A DNA stretch of 64,000 nt from Campanula takesimana. Its lineage: Eukaryota > Streptophyta > Magnoliopsida > Asterales > Campanulaceae. The stretch covers positions 1,116,001 to 1,180,000 of the forward strand of contig JAOWBW010000305.1 of assembly GCA_026119855.1 (NCBI GenBank). Reading direction: 5' to 3'. This document shows, one piece after another, positions 9,209 through 21,843 of the stretch. The translations under genes and the position numbers were made by a program. Numbering within the stretch: the stretch's first letter is position 1; each line of letters opens with the position of its first letter. The notes under the pieces were generated by a model. That model did not search any database, was not told the origin of the DNA, and was given only the letters and a program-made list of their open reading frames with translations.

Positions 9209-10713
9209 CTACTTCTTCCTTAACATAGTAGGGGCTTGACCACGGTCCGCCTTGTCATCCTTCTTTCTCTTGTACCGAGGTATCTCGTAACCGGGAGGCA
9301 CATCAAGTCTGCTAAACACTGAAGGAGTCAACCTCGAAAATACATGAGTCCTATCTAGAGCTTGGAGTTTACCGGGAAGTCCATTGGCCCTCTTCTCGTA
9401 AAAGTCGCTATCAAGAAAGTCTTGGGTAGCATCTACACTGACATTAGAAGGATCCTCCTTAGCTTTCTTCTTCCTCAAACCCAAGCTAGGCTCGAATTGG
9501 TCCCCCAACAAAGGACGACGAATCTCATCAATGGCCTCAACATTAGGACGGAGTTCTCTGAGACACCAATCCAGATATTTATCCGAAAGATAAGCGCTCC
9601 CCCCGTCATGGCGAAGATTGGTCCAACGATCCACATTGGTGCCTTGCCCCCAATCACGAGCCAGGCTCGTAGCAAACTCTGAGTCCATGAAAGAAATGTC
9701 CTGGGCACGTCCCCCTAATACGAAGGTGTCTTGTTATTGACCGAACTGCCGCATCACCCGTCGAGCAAAATAGAAAGAGGAATCTCTCAAACCCAGAAGA
9801 ACGACCCTGTTATATCCAAGGGTATTAGCTACAAACCTCTTCACCTTCCAAAAGGGCGGACACCAAGCAATGTCGCTAGTCTCTGCCTTAGCAAAAAGTT
9901 GACCCACTCCTCAATACTCAATCCCTTCACTAATAGTCCCCGCCTATAGAAAGTGTAAGGAGAATACTCGGTCGGAGAGCTCAAAATCTTGAAGTGCTCC
10001 CTAAGCCAAATGGCAAATAGTAATGGACTTCCCCGAGTCATAGAGCCGGTTCGGTGTAACTCATCAAGACCATGAAAGGTCTCCCCTAAGATAAGAGGAA
10101 CGACATTGAAAGCCCGTCCTCTAGCTTGCAGAACAATGTCCACGAGCTCTGTGTCCGCCATGCCGCACTTGCTCATGAAAAGTACATTCTGAAATAAGCA
10201 CAACGCCAAGAGGCAACACTGAGAGTCCGCAACATGGAGGCGTGTCGTGCGACCCTTGAATATCCTAGGCAGAGCGTGGAGATCAACATACCGGTTGTGA
10301 ACATAACCCCGCGCCTCGGGAAGGCCTATGCTCAATAAATCTCCCAGAGACTCCGCCGGTACCTTGTCACATTTAGGGACCGCAATTACCCCGGTCAATG
10401 GCATATCCAAGATAGTCGCCATATCCTCTACAGTAGGGACCATCTCATTAAGCGAGAAGTTGAAAAGATGGGTCGATGGATCCCAGAAGCGTGATGCTCC
10501 CTTCAAAAGGTCCCAATCCAGCTTTAGATTCTTCAAAGTAAAGAGAATTTTGAACCCGAACATCTCTATGAATCTCTCTTGACGAACCTTGTCAAACGAA
10601 CGAAAGAACGCCGCTAAGTCATGGTTGTAGCGTTCCACCAATCCCGGGTCTAGAGAGAACTCATCAACAATTATTGATGAAGGGACGGACCTTCTTGGGG
10701 CCATTAGAAGCAC
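9209..10713 (-). pseudogene. F3 antisense ORF 1: mobile-domain-like (DUF7745-type) protein, broken
   Basis: The minus strand encodes about 500 residues starting near 10713 (MAPRRSVPSS). Motifs such as FWDPSTHLFNF, EMVPTVEDMATILDMPLTG and LLALCLFQNVLF resemble the plant mobile domain / DUF7745 family, whose biochemical role is unknown. The first part is open to 9841. A frameshift there and a stop near 9740 separate it from the C-terminal part (9688-9209), which ends in a basic KKKDDKADRG-like tail. It runs opposite to pol, directly after it, as described for extra ORFs of Tat elements. It could instead be a captured host gene. The function is not known. Confidence 0.65.
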
Positions 10714-11274
10714 AAGGTTGAGAATTTAGCTCTGAAAATATAGTTCCCAGAACTGATCTGAAGCTGCATGGTATTCTGGGACGGACTAGAGGTCATTATA
10801 TACAAGTTTGAATACGGAATCCTCGAGGAAACAGGAAACTGCCAGGAAAAATAGCAGTGTCTCGTATGAGACATCTGGAAGTCTCGTATGAGGCATCTCC
10901 CCAGTCAGAACAAGCAACGATTCTGCTCAGATTCAGGCTGCCCAATGAGTCAAAACATGCCTCGATCACCCCAGAAACTTGCACCAAACAATCTGTCATC
11001 ACCTCTAGATGACCCTACACGAATTCATCTCATAAAAATAACCCTTGGTTGACCAACCGGGCACGAGCTATCTCATTTATACAGTCATCAATAAAAACTA
11101 AAATTTACAAAATTATGTGTTAGAGTTAGGAATTAACTGTTACATAGGAACAAAATCCAAAAAAGAAAGAAAAATTGTCTTCGCCTACGCCAAGGCAATC
11201 AGTACATCATCAAACAAAAGGGAAGAATGGGGGATCCTATCTAAGATGTGCCGCTACTTCCGCACTATCATCCG
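10714..11274. other. Spacer between the two antisense ORFs of F3
   Basis: No coding sequence is recognisable. Two near-palindromes with the core TCTCGTATGAG lie at 10858-10874 and 10879-10894, related to the perfect palindrome at 8906-8919. The stretch should hold the 5' flank (promoter) of antisense ORF 1 and the 3' flank of the antisense mobile-domain gene. I see no clear TATA box or polyadenylation signal. Confidence 0.5.
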
Positions 11275-11426
11275 TCAGTCCGAGGCCTCTTCCCGCAAGA
11301 AGCTAGCTCCACCGTCTGCTGAGCCAACTGTCCGAGCAGCCCTGCTGTCTCCCTCTTCATTCTCTTGGCATAAGCCATGAACTGGGCAAGCCGTCTCGTA
11401 ACCTCCCTGTACTCGGCAATGGGCAC

Positions 11427-11535
11427 CTGTTAGTAGGAAACAGATAAGGTCATCAAAATGCTCAGATAAAATGATATACAAAGACACGAAATGGTAGAGT
11501 GACAAGAATGACAAGAAAAAGGTTACGAGTCATAC
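11427..11535 (-). other. Predicted intron 2 of the antisense PMD-like gene
   Basis: The minus strand reads ATG|GTATGACTC at the donor and CTACTAACAG|GTGCCC at the acceptor, with a CTAAC branch-like sequence immediately upstream. The flanking exons join in phase 0 (VTM-VPIAEYRE). Confidence 0.6.
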
Positions 11536-11937
11536 CATGGTCACATCGGCGGGAGGTACGAGTTCCTCCGGCATGTCATACTCAGAAGGAAGATGCTTGG
11601 TACTCTTAAACCCCTCAGCCACGCTGTAGTTAAACGACGCTGGTCTTAGCTGTGGACGGAAAGGGACGTGGACGACTCCCTGGGCCTGAGCCTGGTCACC
11701 CTCCATAATCAATCGAGGCATCAGGCGAGCAAGAAATTCCTGATAGTCGGCCTTCAGATGCATATGGTCAAAAGCATCTTGACCAATGATAAGGTCATCC
11801 CTCTCGTCATCCCCGATGGCATAAGAATTCAGCATATGAGCCGGTGGGTCAAAGGGGACAACGACATCAAGCCTGCCACCACCTTGCTGGCGGACCCTCT
11901 CCCCCCAAATAAAAACATCTACCACTAAGGCCAACCA

Positions 11938-14900
11938 TGTAACGCCCGTCCTAATTCCTGTTAAATTCTTGACTTGCATAATTATATGCTATTTTATTTA
12001 AGTTAATTATTTAACTAATTGAGCAAGTTTAGGTCCTAATTGTTCAAGTTGGAACTTTAGGGTCATTTGTGAAAAATAAAGTTTAGGGGCTAAAATGCTC
12101 AAATTGAACTTGAGGGGCTTAATTGTCAAAAGTGAAACTAGAGGGGCCTAATTGCAAATCTTTGAAAGTTATAAGGATAAAACTTGGTGTTTGCTTCTCT
12201 GAATCATTATCCTCAAACATTCTCTCGTTCTTTCCTCTGTCTCGTAAAGAAAGTTAGAGTTTACCCTATTCTCGACTCCTCTCGCTTAATTATGCCTATG
12301 TTCGAAAATCCGACTTCGCATAAATGATCAGGGCGGTGAGTAGAGTATTTCCTGCCGAACAAAAATTAGTTTGGGTGAATTTGATTTCGTGATTTGAATG
12401 AATTTGGTGATACTTGTAAATTTGGGACGAAGGGAGTCTTTTTATACTAGGCAGAGAAGGGAACAAAATCTAAAGAAATGTTCTAAGCTGTTAAAAGCCC
12501 TCTTGAATATTATTGAAATGTTAGTATAATTATACTTATACTCGTGAGACGGTAAAATATTAACTTGATTTAAATGTTATTAGAAAAATTGTACCATTAT
12601 TTGTGGTACGGGGAAATGAATGGAAGTATCCCTAAATGTTTATATTAGTATATTAGAAAATTATACTTATACTTTTGGGACGGTGAAATATTTAAGTGGA
12701 ATAAAAGGAAATAATCCTATTATTTGTGGGACGGTAAAAGAAATGAATTGAACTTGAAATAAGTGTTCGGGTATGTTAAAAGATCTCACTTGATTGTTAG
12801 TAAGTTTATACTCCTACGCTTGGGACGGACAATTGTAAACCTGGGAAAGAAATAAAATTTTGAAATTTAGTACCTTGGGCGACCGCCCATGTTTGGCCAG
12901 GCGACCGCCCATCTATCTGGAAGATTTTACTCTTGAAATGTCTTGTTTTGGGCGACCGCCCATATGCTTTTGCGCGGCCGCACACCTACCCTGATGAACA
13001 AAAGTCTTGAATAAAGTTTGATTAAGCTAGAAATAACCCTAGTTAAGGTATCTAGCCTTAGTATAAGATGTCCTAGAAAGTGTTATGACACCTTAGGGGC
13101 ATCAGAACTTGGTCTTGAACATGATTACTCATTAAATTAAAATGATAACTTGAATATCAAAGTAAGAACTCTTTTATATGTCTTAAAAGTGCTATGAACA
13201 AGCACTAATGTGTTACATGTGTCTTGATTCCAATGTTTGTGTACCTTAGGGGCACTAGAACAATGTCTTGAGCTTGAACATCCAAAGTATAGGATTAAGA
13301 ACATGTAAGTATGAGATGTATAACTCATCTACTTAGCTTGAACTTGAAGTATAAGACAATTAAATCTTGTACATGACTTGAATATCCAAAGATTTGAAAT
13401 AATAACTTGAGTATAAGATAATTTATAAGATAATTAACTCTTGTACATGTCTTAAACATCCAAAGAATTGGATTGAGAACTTGAATGTAAGATGATAAAA
13501 TCTTGTACATGCCTTGAAACCAATACATGTGTATGGTAGTAATCGTGTAAGTGTTATAGAACACTAGAAGTATCAGGACAAGATCCTTAGATTGAACATC
13601 CAAGGAATTGGAGTGTGAACTTGAATATAAAAGGAAGAACTCTTGTCCATGTCTTGAAACCAATACGTGGGTATGGTAATGAACTTGAAAGTGCTATGAA
13701 CAAGAACTAACGTGTTAGAACTATCCTTGATGTGTATGTGCAAATCTTGCACATAATTACTTGATAGAATGTAGCTTGTTGACTACATGATACTTGGTAT
13801 TAATAACCAAAAAGTTAGAATATGGAACTAGATAGAGAATGATCAACTCTATTACATACTTGAATCTAATATGTGTGTATTGAAAGTGCTATGAACAAGC
13901 ACTAATGTGCTAGTAATTAGTTTTAATCCTGCATATACTCAATGAAGTATATAAAGTATAAAGAAGATATCTTGTTCTTGAGTTAAGTTCCTAAAGAATG
14001 AGGGACTAGTGTAATATGTAGATAATTCATAAAACAATGATTATAGAACATAATATGTGTTGGAAAATGTATTCGATTATTAGCGATAAATATACGCAAG
14101 ATATGATTTTGACTAGGTATAATACGACCTATTCGACTACGTGCTTAGAGTCTAAGATGTTGGGCTCTACTTGGAAGTAAGGGTATCGTGATAGACACAT
14201 TAGTGTGTTAAAGGTTATATGAATATGTACGTGCAAATATGGCATATGACAAAGTGACAAAAAATGACATACCCTACTACTTGGTTGGGGTCTGTTATCA
14301 ATAGACTCTAATTTGGCTTGATTGTGTTACGTGGACACATTACGTGCCATTGTTATACTGATTTGTATTCGCAATTATTGCATGCGTGTACTTGTATTTG
14401 GTGAGCACATGATTACATGGTTCCTGAAGAGCTAGTCCACTACTTTTGGACTTAGTTCTATAATCTTGTAGTTCAAGTAAACATCTACTTGTGCATTCTT
14501 GTGTGAGTCCAGCTGGTCACCTTGCTTGCTCGGAGATGTATAGGTTCACGCTTATCATGAGGCTGGGGCCAAAGTGATAATTGGGTGCCTATGTATCTGC
14601 GGTTGACCCCTTACTACAGGCCATAGTAAGGGCATAGCTTCCTTTATTAGAGCAATACGCCTGATAAAAGTGAATGCTAAAACTCGTGAACACCTCGTGA
14701 ATCTTGTTCTTGTTAGTGACACTGGTTACCGGGTCCTCTTGTGTACTGCTCAGCAGCAACTTGATTGATCGTGATTTGTCAATTGCAATAAGCAACGATA
14801 ACAATGGTTTACTTGGGAGGAATAAGGTTGGAATATCCTTTGTAACGTGTTAGTTTAGCCTTATGTGCTAGTTACTTGATGAGTTGGCTTAGCCTCTCAT

Positions 14901-15431
14901 ATACTTGTTACTTGATGACATCTTGAGCATGATTACTTGATAATCTTCTTGATTTGTATGATTACATGATAATATGCTATGTACTTGTATCTAGTAACTT
15001 ACTGAGATTTATCTCACCCCGTTCCTTGTTTATTTGTTTCCCCCCCCCCAGGAAAGCAAGTGGTAATACGTTGTGAGGCTCGACTTAGCAGGGGCCTACT
15101 TGGCAGGTTGTTCTTGTTGGGGATTGTTATCCTTTCCAGTTTGGTGAGGACGATCTTGTATCAGTTGTTTAGACTCCGTATATTGGGTAGACTTGTATAA
15201 TGTTCTTGTAATGCCAGCATATGTGCTAGGCATGTTTTCCGCTGTGTACAACCATTTGGTTTAAATTTCTTGGTATAGAACTCGTTGTGAGCTATCTTAG
15301 CTCATTCCTCTTGAGTATATATATGATGTCAGTTTGATATATTCAGGTGTCATTCAGTTTCTCGTTCTTGTTAGTAATGCGCACCAGGTTCGAGGTTCTA
15401 TTAGGGAATCCCGGGACTTGGGGGCGTGTCA
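11938..15431 (+). repeat. F2 5' LTR
   Basis: It starts TGTAACGCCCGTCC and ends GGGGGCGTGTCA. It contains a four-box GC-rich module (12875-12984) with cores GGGCGACCGCCC, a degenerate array of 70-80-bp phrases around CTTGTACATG (13140-13700), hairpin-forming GTGCTATGAACAAGCAC (13189-13205, 13886-13902), and near the end the phrase GAGATTTATCTCACCCC shared with F7 LTRs. No gene. Confidence 0.92.
12875..12984 (+). repeat. Four-box GC module in the F2 LTR
   Basis: GGGCGACCGCCC-type boxes sit at about 12877, 12899 and 12950, followed by TGCGCGGCCGCAC at 12971. Two boxes, a spacer with CTATCTGGAAGATTTT, then two boxes. The same layout is in the F7 LTRs at 57073-57185 and, with different box sequence, at 39684-39798. 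The second F2 LTR has it at 19022-19130. Confidence 0.75.
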
Positions 15432-15448
15432 GTTTTGGTATCAGAGCT
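15432..15448 (+). promoter_or_regulatory. F2 primer-binding site
   Basis: GTTTTGGTATCAGAGCT follows the LTR end directly. TGGTATCAGAGC is complementary to the 3' end of plant initiator-Met tRNA, the usual minus-strand primer of chromovirus-type gypsy elements. Confidence 0.85.
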
Positions 15449-17988
15449 ATGGTTTAGCTCTAAGCCTGGATAGGGTCTATGGCCTAGGTTGGGTTAGTCT
15501 TGGGTGTGTTTTCGACGTTGAGTGCTTCGTTACTTGTTGTTATACCAGGCATAGGACTGGTGTTGATAGTGTTTCCCACTAGATGGTTTGAGAATCGAGA
15601 GCGCGAGTCTTTAAAGACTTAGGCGTATCTATCTTGTGCAGTGGACATTGTTTCGTGCTATATATGCATGCTTGTCCTCATTTCTTGATTTACGTGAAAG
15701 TGTATTCTCTAGTAAGAGACTACGTGATTGATATCGTTATTTATAAGAGCTTGATAGAAGTGTGGGTGATAACACCCTATACGTTATAAGTTGACTTGGT
15801 CATGTCACCTGCATGGGGCATTGATGTGATACGTGTTATGGCTTGGCTTTTACGTGTTATGATTTGGCTTTCTATATGTTAGGCCTTTCTTGTTTGCCAC
15901 AATAGATGGTGAATATTTCTATGCTAGTATGCTTGACTATTTATATGAGCATGATATAATTATGTATGACATTCATGTTCTGCATTGAAAGCTCGAAAAT
16001 GATTATCAAGGTTGTGCTGAATATTTAGCATATGTGATTGATGGAGGAATGTCTACACCAAAATTGAAGAATGGATACATCATTCTTTGTGAAATCTCAG
16101 ATATAATTTCTACTGAGTAGTACATGATACATGATAAGAACCTTGAGTTATCTTGAGTTGCTACGGTACAAATATGGTGCTGATATCTAAATCAATGTTC
16201 ATGACATCGGTTGAGTAAAAGTGTTGAAGGTTCAACTTGAGGAATTTCTTGATAGAGGATTCACCCAGCTTAGTATATCTGCGTGGGGTGTATCTGTATT
16301 GATTGGTATGAAGAGATATGGTACTTTGCGATTTCATATTGAATGCAAAGAGTTCAATCAGGTGACTATAATGAACCAGTACTTGTTATCGTGTATGGAT
16401 GAATTATTTGATCCCTGAAGCTAATCAGTGGTCTATTCAGTGTTTGATTGATAAGTGGCTACCATTAGTTGGAAAGTCAACTATGAGGATATATTGAAAA
16501 CATCTTCTCATATCAGGTATGCTCGTTATGAATTCATGATTATGCTATTTCGATTGATATATGATCTAGCAGTATTGATGGATTTGGTGAATGATATCTT
16601 CAAACCATAATTTGATTTCTTTACGATGAATTGATTAATGACCTGTTGGTGTATACTAAGTCGCAGACTGAGAATTGATTGTATTGAAATTTCTCGAGAG
16701 AAACAATTGTTTCCCAAAAATTAGCAAGAGATAAAGGATCTATTACCTTGAAGTGGATGCCTGAAGTAAGTATCTTTATTGACCTGTACAAGTGGAAATA
16801 ACCGAGGTACGATTATTCTTGAGATTTTCTTGATCTTGTTAGAGATTCGTTAATGAATTTCGAAGGTAGCTCTATCATTAACTATTTGAGACAGAAAGCT
16901 ACACTTTCTGATGGATTGATAAACGTGAAGCCAATTTTTAAATATTGAAATGATGGATGACCACAACTTCAGTATTTGACCTTGCCTAGTGGATTCGACT
17001 AGTATGATGGTTATTTGGAGGATATGACTAGTATTACTATTTTCTCGTGTATGTGTCAAGATTCACCAATATAGTGGATATGATAAATTCATTATGCATA
17101 GTGAAGCTCAAACAAGAGATAAAACGTGTGTTAATTCAAAATGGTAACGTACTTGTATATGCTTCGAGGAGATTGAATCTTTATGAATAGAATAATTCTA
17201 CTCATGACTTGAAACTGATTGTGATCCTACAGCTATTGTATTAGCGGATTCATTGAACATAAAGACTTGTATTTCATGATTGATGGTACTGAATGGGAGA
17301 AAATTTCTGAGTATTCAACTAAATCTTTGAATTGCGATTATTTGAAAGCAGAATATCAGAGATCGTTTGATTTGTTATAATCCTTTGAGATTTTTAAATA
17401 TATATGAATATATTGCGATGGATTTCGTGGAAGGATTATCATTTAATAGATAAGTCCCGATGATATTGGTTATAGTGGATTGATTAATCAAATCTGCTTG
17501 ACTTTATGTGTTGTGATGTTATGATCGATATATCTTGATTACATGGGATACCTGTGGATATAATATATGACAGGGATTCTTGTTCTACATCTTGTTCTAC
17601 ACCTTGTTTTACATCTTGATTATGATAATTTTTCTGAGCACTCTGGATATTTAACCGAGGTTGCTTCTAGATCATATGTTGCGAGCATGTGAAGTGGATT
17701 TCCTTGTGGCTATTGTATGAGCTTGCTATTTAGTGGAAATTCCATCACCCGAATTACTTAGTATATGGGTAATTGCTTGTATGGATACTTGATTCTTGTC
17801 TTGAGCACGAATGCTTCTTGTGAAAGTTTCATAGGAAAGTCACGGTATCGAGAAGGTTATGTGAGAATAATACTCGCAGGTAACTGATAATATGGCTTGG
17901 TATACCATATTCTTGCTATTCTTGAGTTCTATTTGTTATTTATATGTGTTATAATTTCGATCAGTAAAATTCGAGGACGGGTTTTTTT
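15449..17988 (+). pseudogene. F2 internal region: relics of gypsy pol
   Basis: Most of this is undecodable, but fragments remain in order. An RT piece at 16221-16418 reads like LEEFLDRGF... followed by FNQVTIMNQY. An RNase H piece near 17155-17215 reads YASRRLNLYE then STHDL. An integrase piece near 17405-17430 reads AMDFVEG. Gag, protease and the RT YxDD motif are not recognisable. Length and decay show that pol was lost long before this copy inserted, because the two LTRs are still very alike. Confidence 0.7.
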
Positions 17989-18002
17989 TAAGGAGGGGAG
18001 GA
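17989..18002 (+). promoter_or_regulatory. F2 polypurine tract
   Basis: AAAGGAGGGGAGGA-like purine run immediately before the TGTAACGCCC start of the right LTR. Confidence 0.8.
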
Positions 18003-21000
18003 TGTAACGCCCGTCCTAATTCCTGTTAAATTCTTGACTTGCATAATTATATGCTATTTTATTTGAGTTAATTATTTAACTAATTGAGAAAGTTTAGGTC
18101 CTAATTGTTCAAGTTGGACCTTTAGGGTCATTTGTGAAAAATAAAGTTTAGGGGCTAAAATGCTCAAATTGAACTTGAGGGGCTTAATTGTCAAAAGTGA
18201 AACTTGAGGGGCCTAATTGCAAATCTTTGAAAGTTATAAGGATAAAACTTGGTGTTTGCTTCTCTGAATCATTATCCTCAAACATTCTCTCGTTCTTTCC
18301 TCTGTCTCGTAAAGAAAGTTAGGGTTTACCCTATTCTCGACTCCTCTCGCTTAATTATGCCTCTGTTCGAAAATCCGACTTCGCATAAATGATCAGGGCG
18401 GTGAGTAGAGTATTCCCTGCCGAACAGAAATTAGTTTGGGTGAATTTGATTTCAGACTAGGTAAGTCACTAGCTCCCCCTTGCTTGTAATAACATGCCTA
18501 TGTGTTATTCTTGATACTTGTACTTGTTAATTTCGTGATTTGAATGAATTTAGTGATACTTATATATTTGGGACGAAGGGAGTCTTTTTATACTAGGCAA
18601 AGAAGGGAACAAAATCTAAAGAAATGTTCTAAGCTGTTAAAAGCCCTCTTGAATATTATTGAAGTGTTAGTATAATTATACTTATGCTCGTGAGACGGTA
18701 AAATATTAACTTGATTTAAATGTTATTAGAAAAATTGTACCATTATTTGTGGTACGGGGAAATGAATGGAAGTATCCATAAATGTTTATATTAGTATATT
18801 AGAAAATTATACTTATACTTTTGGGACGGTGAAATATTTAAGTGGAATAAAAACAAATAATCCTATTATTTGTGGGACGGTAAAAGAAATGAATTGATCT
18901 TGAAATAAGTGTTCGGGTATGTTAAAAGATCCCACTTGATTGTTAGTAAGTTTATACTCCTACGCTTGGGACGGACGATTGTAAACCTGGGAAAGAAATA
19001 AAATTTCGAAATTTAGTACCTTGGGCGACCGCCCATGTTTGGCCAGGCGACCGCCCATCTATCTGGAAGATTTTACTCTTGAAATGTCTTGTTTTGGGCG
19101 ACCTCCCATATGCTTTTGCGCGGCCGCACACCTACCCTGATGAACAAAAGTCTTGAAAAAAGTTTGATTAAGCTAGAAATAACCCTAGTTAAGGTATCTA
19201 GCCTTAGTATAAGATGTCCTAGAAAGTGTTATGACACCTTAGGGGCATCAGAACTTGGTCTTGAACATGATTACTCATTAAATTAAAATGATAACTTGAA
19301 TATCAAAGTAAGAACTCTTTTATATGTCTTAAAAGTGCTATGAACAAGCACTAATGTGTTACATGTGTCTTGATTCCAATGTTTGTGTACCTTAGGGGCA
19401 CTAGAACAATGTCTTGAGCTTGAACATCCAAAGTATAGGATTAAGAAGATGTAAGTATGAGATGTATAACTCATCTACTTAGCTTGAACTTGAAGTATAA
19501 GACAATTAAATCTTGTACATGACTTGAATATCCAAAGATTTGAAATAATAACTTGAGTATAAGATAATTTATAAGATAATTAAATCTTGTACATGTCTTG
19601 AACATCCAAAGAATTGGATTGAGAACTTGAATGTAAGATGATAAAATCTTGTACATGCCTTGAAACCAATACATGTGTATGGTAGTAATCTTGTAAGTGT
19701 TATAGAACACTAGAAGTATCAGGACAAGATCCTTAGATTGAACATCCAAAGAATTGGAGTGTGAACTTGAATATAAAAGGAAGAACTCTTGTTCATGTCT
19801 TGAAACCAATACGTGTGTATGGTAATGAACTTGAAAGTGCTATGAACAAGCACTAACGTGTTAGAACTATCCTTAATGTGTATGTGCAAATCTTGCACAT
19901 AATTACTTGATGTAATGTGGCTTGTTGACTACTTGATACTTGGTATTAATAACCAAAAAGTTAGAATATGGAACTAGATAGAGAATGATCAACTCTATTA
20001 CATACTTGAATCTAATATGTGTGTATTGAAAGTGCTATGAACAAGCACTAATGTGTTAGTAATTAGTTTTAATCGTGCATATACTCAATGAAGTATATAA
20101 AGTATAAAGAAGATATCTTGTTCTTGAGTTGAGTTCCTAAAGAATGAGGGACTAGTGTAATATGTAGATAATTCATAAAACAATGATTATAGAACATAAT
20201 ATGTGTTGGAAAATGTATTCGATTATTAGCGATAAATATACGCGAGATATGATTTTGACAAGGTACAATACGACCTATTCGACTACGTGCTTAGAGTCTA
20301 AGATGTTGGGCTCTACTTGGAAGTAAGGGTATCGTGATAGACACATTAGTGTGTTAAAGGTTATATGAATATGTATGTGCAAATATGGCATATGACAAAG
20401 TGACATAAAATGACATACCCTACTACTTGGTTGGGGTCTGTTATTAATAGACTCTAATTTGGCTTGATTGTGTTACGTGGACACATTACGTACCATTGTT
20501 ATACTGATTTGTATTCGCAATTATTGCATGCGTTTACTTGTATTTGGTGAGCACATGATTACATGGTTCCTGAAGAGCTAGTCCACTACTTTTGGACTTA
20601 GTTCTATAATCTTGTAGTTCAAGTAAACATCTACTTGTGCATTCTTGTGTGAGTCCAGCTGGTCACCTTGCTTGCTCGGAGATGTATAGGTTCACGCTTA
20701 TCATGAGGCTGGGGCCAAAGTAATAATCGGGTGCCTATGTATATGTGCTTGACCCCTTACTACAGGCCATAGTAAGGGCATAGCTTCCTTTATTAGAGCA
20801 ATACACCTGATAAAAGTGAATGCTAAAACTCGTGAACACCTCGTGAATCTTGTTCTTGTTAGTGACACTGGTTACCGGGTCCTCTTGTGTACTGCTCAGC
20901 AGCAACTTGATTGATCGTGATTTGTCAACTGCAATAAGCAACGATAACAATGGTTTACTTGGGAGGAATAAGGTTGGAATATCCTTTGTAACGTGTTAGT

Positions 21001-21579
21001 TTAGCCTTATGTGCTAGTTACTTGATGAGTTGGCTTAGCCTCTCATATACTTGTTACTTGATGACATCTTGAGCATGATTACTTGATAATCTTCTTGATT
21101 TGCATGATTACATGATAACATGCTATGTACTTGTATCTAGTAACTTACTGAGATTTATCTCACCCCGTTCCTTGTTTATTTGTTTCCCCCCCCCCCAGGA
21201 AAGCAAGTGGTAATACGTTGTGAGGCTCGACTTAGCAGGGGCCTACTTGGCAGGTTTTTCTTGTTGGGGATTGTTATCCTTTCCAGTTTGGTGAGGACGG
21301 TCTTGTATCAGTTGTTTAGAATCAGTATATTGGGTAGACTTGTATAATGTTCTTGTAATGCCAGCGTATGTGCTAGGCATGTTTTCCGCTGTGTACAACT
21401 ATTTGGTTTAAATTTCTTGGTATAAAACTCGTTGTGAGCTATCTTAGCTCGTTCCTCTTGAGTATATATGTGATGTCAGTTTGATATATTCAGGTGTCAT
21501 TCAGTTTCTCGTTTCTTGTTAGTCACGCGCACCAGGTTCGAGGTTCTATTAGGGAATCCCGGGACTTGGGGGCGTGTCA
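18003..21579 (+). repeat. F2 3' LTR
   Basis: It is nearly identical to the 5' LTR but carries about 80 bp (near 18450-18530) that the 5' LTR lacks; the missing piece is bounded by short ATTTC repeats, which suggests a slippage deletion in the 5' LTR. The four-box GC module is at 19022-19130. Confidence 0.92.
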
Positions 21580-21843
21580 AACCATCAGTACCCTCATACC
21601 AGCAAAGCCATATGCATGATCAATGCCCAGACTCTGCCAAGGGAAGAAAGCAACAGCGGACTCGGGAACCACATCCCATCTGTCAAAATACTGACGCATG
21701 CGCTCTACCGGCATATCAGCCCCCTTCGCCTGCTCCTCACGGGTGTCCTTATTATCCCTACACCATCTCAAAGTATCAGGGAACATAACAGCATTGTCTC
21801 GAAGGTTAAAAGAAAAAAGACTGAACATGGCGTACCCCCAGGC

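Larger units (their letters stand above)
11938..21579 (+). mobile_element. F2: complete Tekay-like gypsy element with 3.5-kb LTRs
   Basis: LTR 11938-15431, internal 15432-18002, LTR 18003-21579. The target duplication AACCA is present on both sides (11933-11937 and 21580-21584). The PBS is TTGGTATCAGAGC next to the left LTR and a purine tract precedes the right LTR. The interior is only 2.6 kb and holds decayed fragments of RT, RNase H and integrase. The LTRs differ only by scattered substitutions plus one 80-odd-bp indel. The element is therefore structurally intact but non-autonomous. Confidence 0.93.

Noticed and set aside
9209..10713. Interpretation of the mobile-domain-like ORFs as host genes.
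   Set aside because: Not excluded, but they lie directly downstream of Tat pol within the same element context, share its palindromes and follow the known layout of Tat accessory ORFs; no host synteny or intergenic sequence separates them from pol.
13137..13663. Paired minus-strand ORFs of 63 and 112 residues, repeated at 19283-19809.
   Set aside because: The repetition is simply the two F2 LTRs; the sequence is a low-complexity repeat (CTTGTACATG phrases) without recognisable domains.
15432..15448. tRNA-like sequence TGGTATCAGAGC at several places (also 23723, 58386 and complements near 38030, 51165).
   Set aside because: Each lies directly beside an LTR end and only the 12-14 bases complementary to the tRNA 3' end are present; these are primer-binding sites, not tRNA genes.
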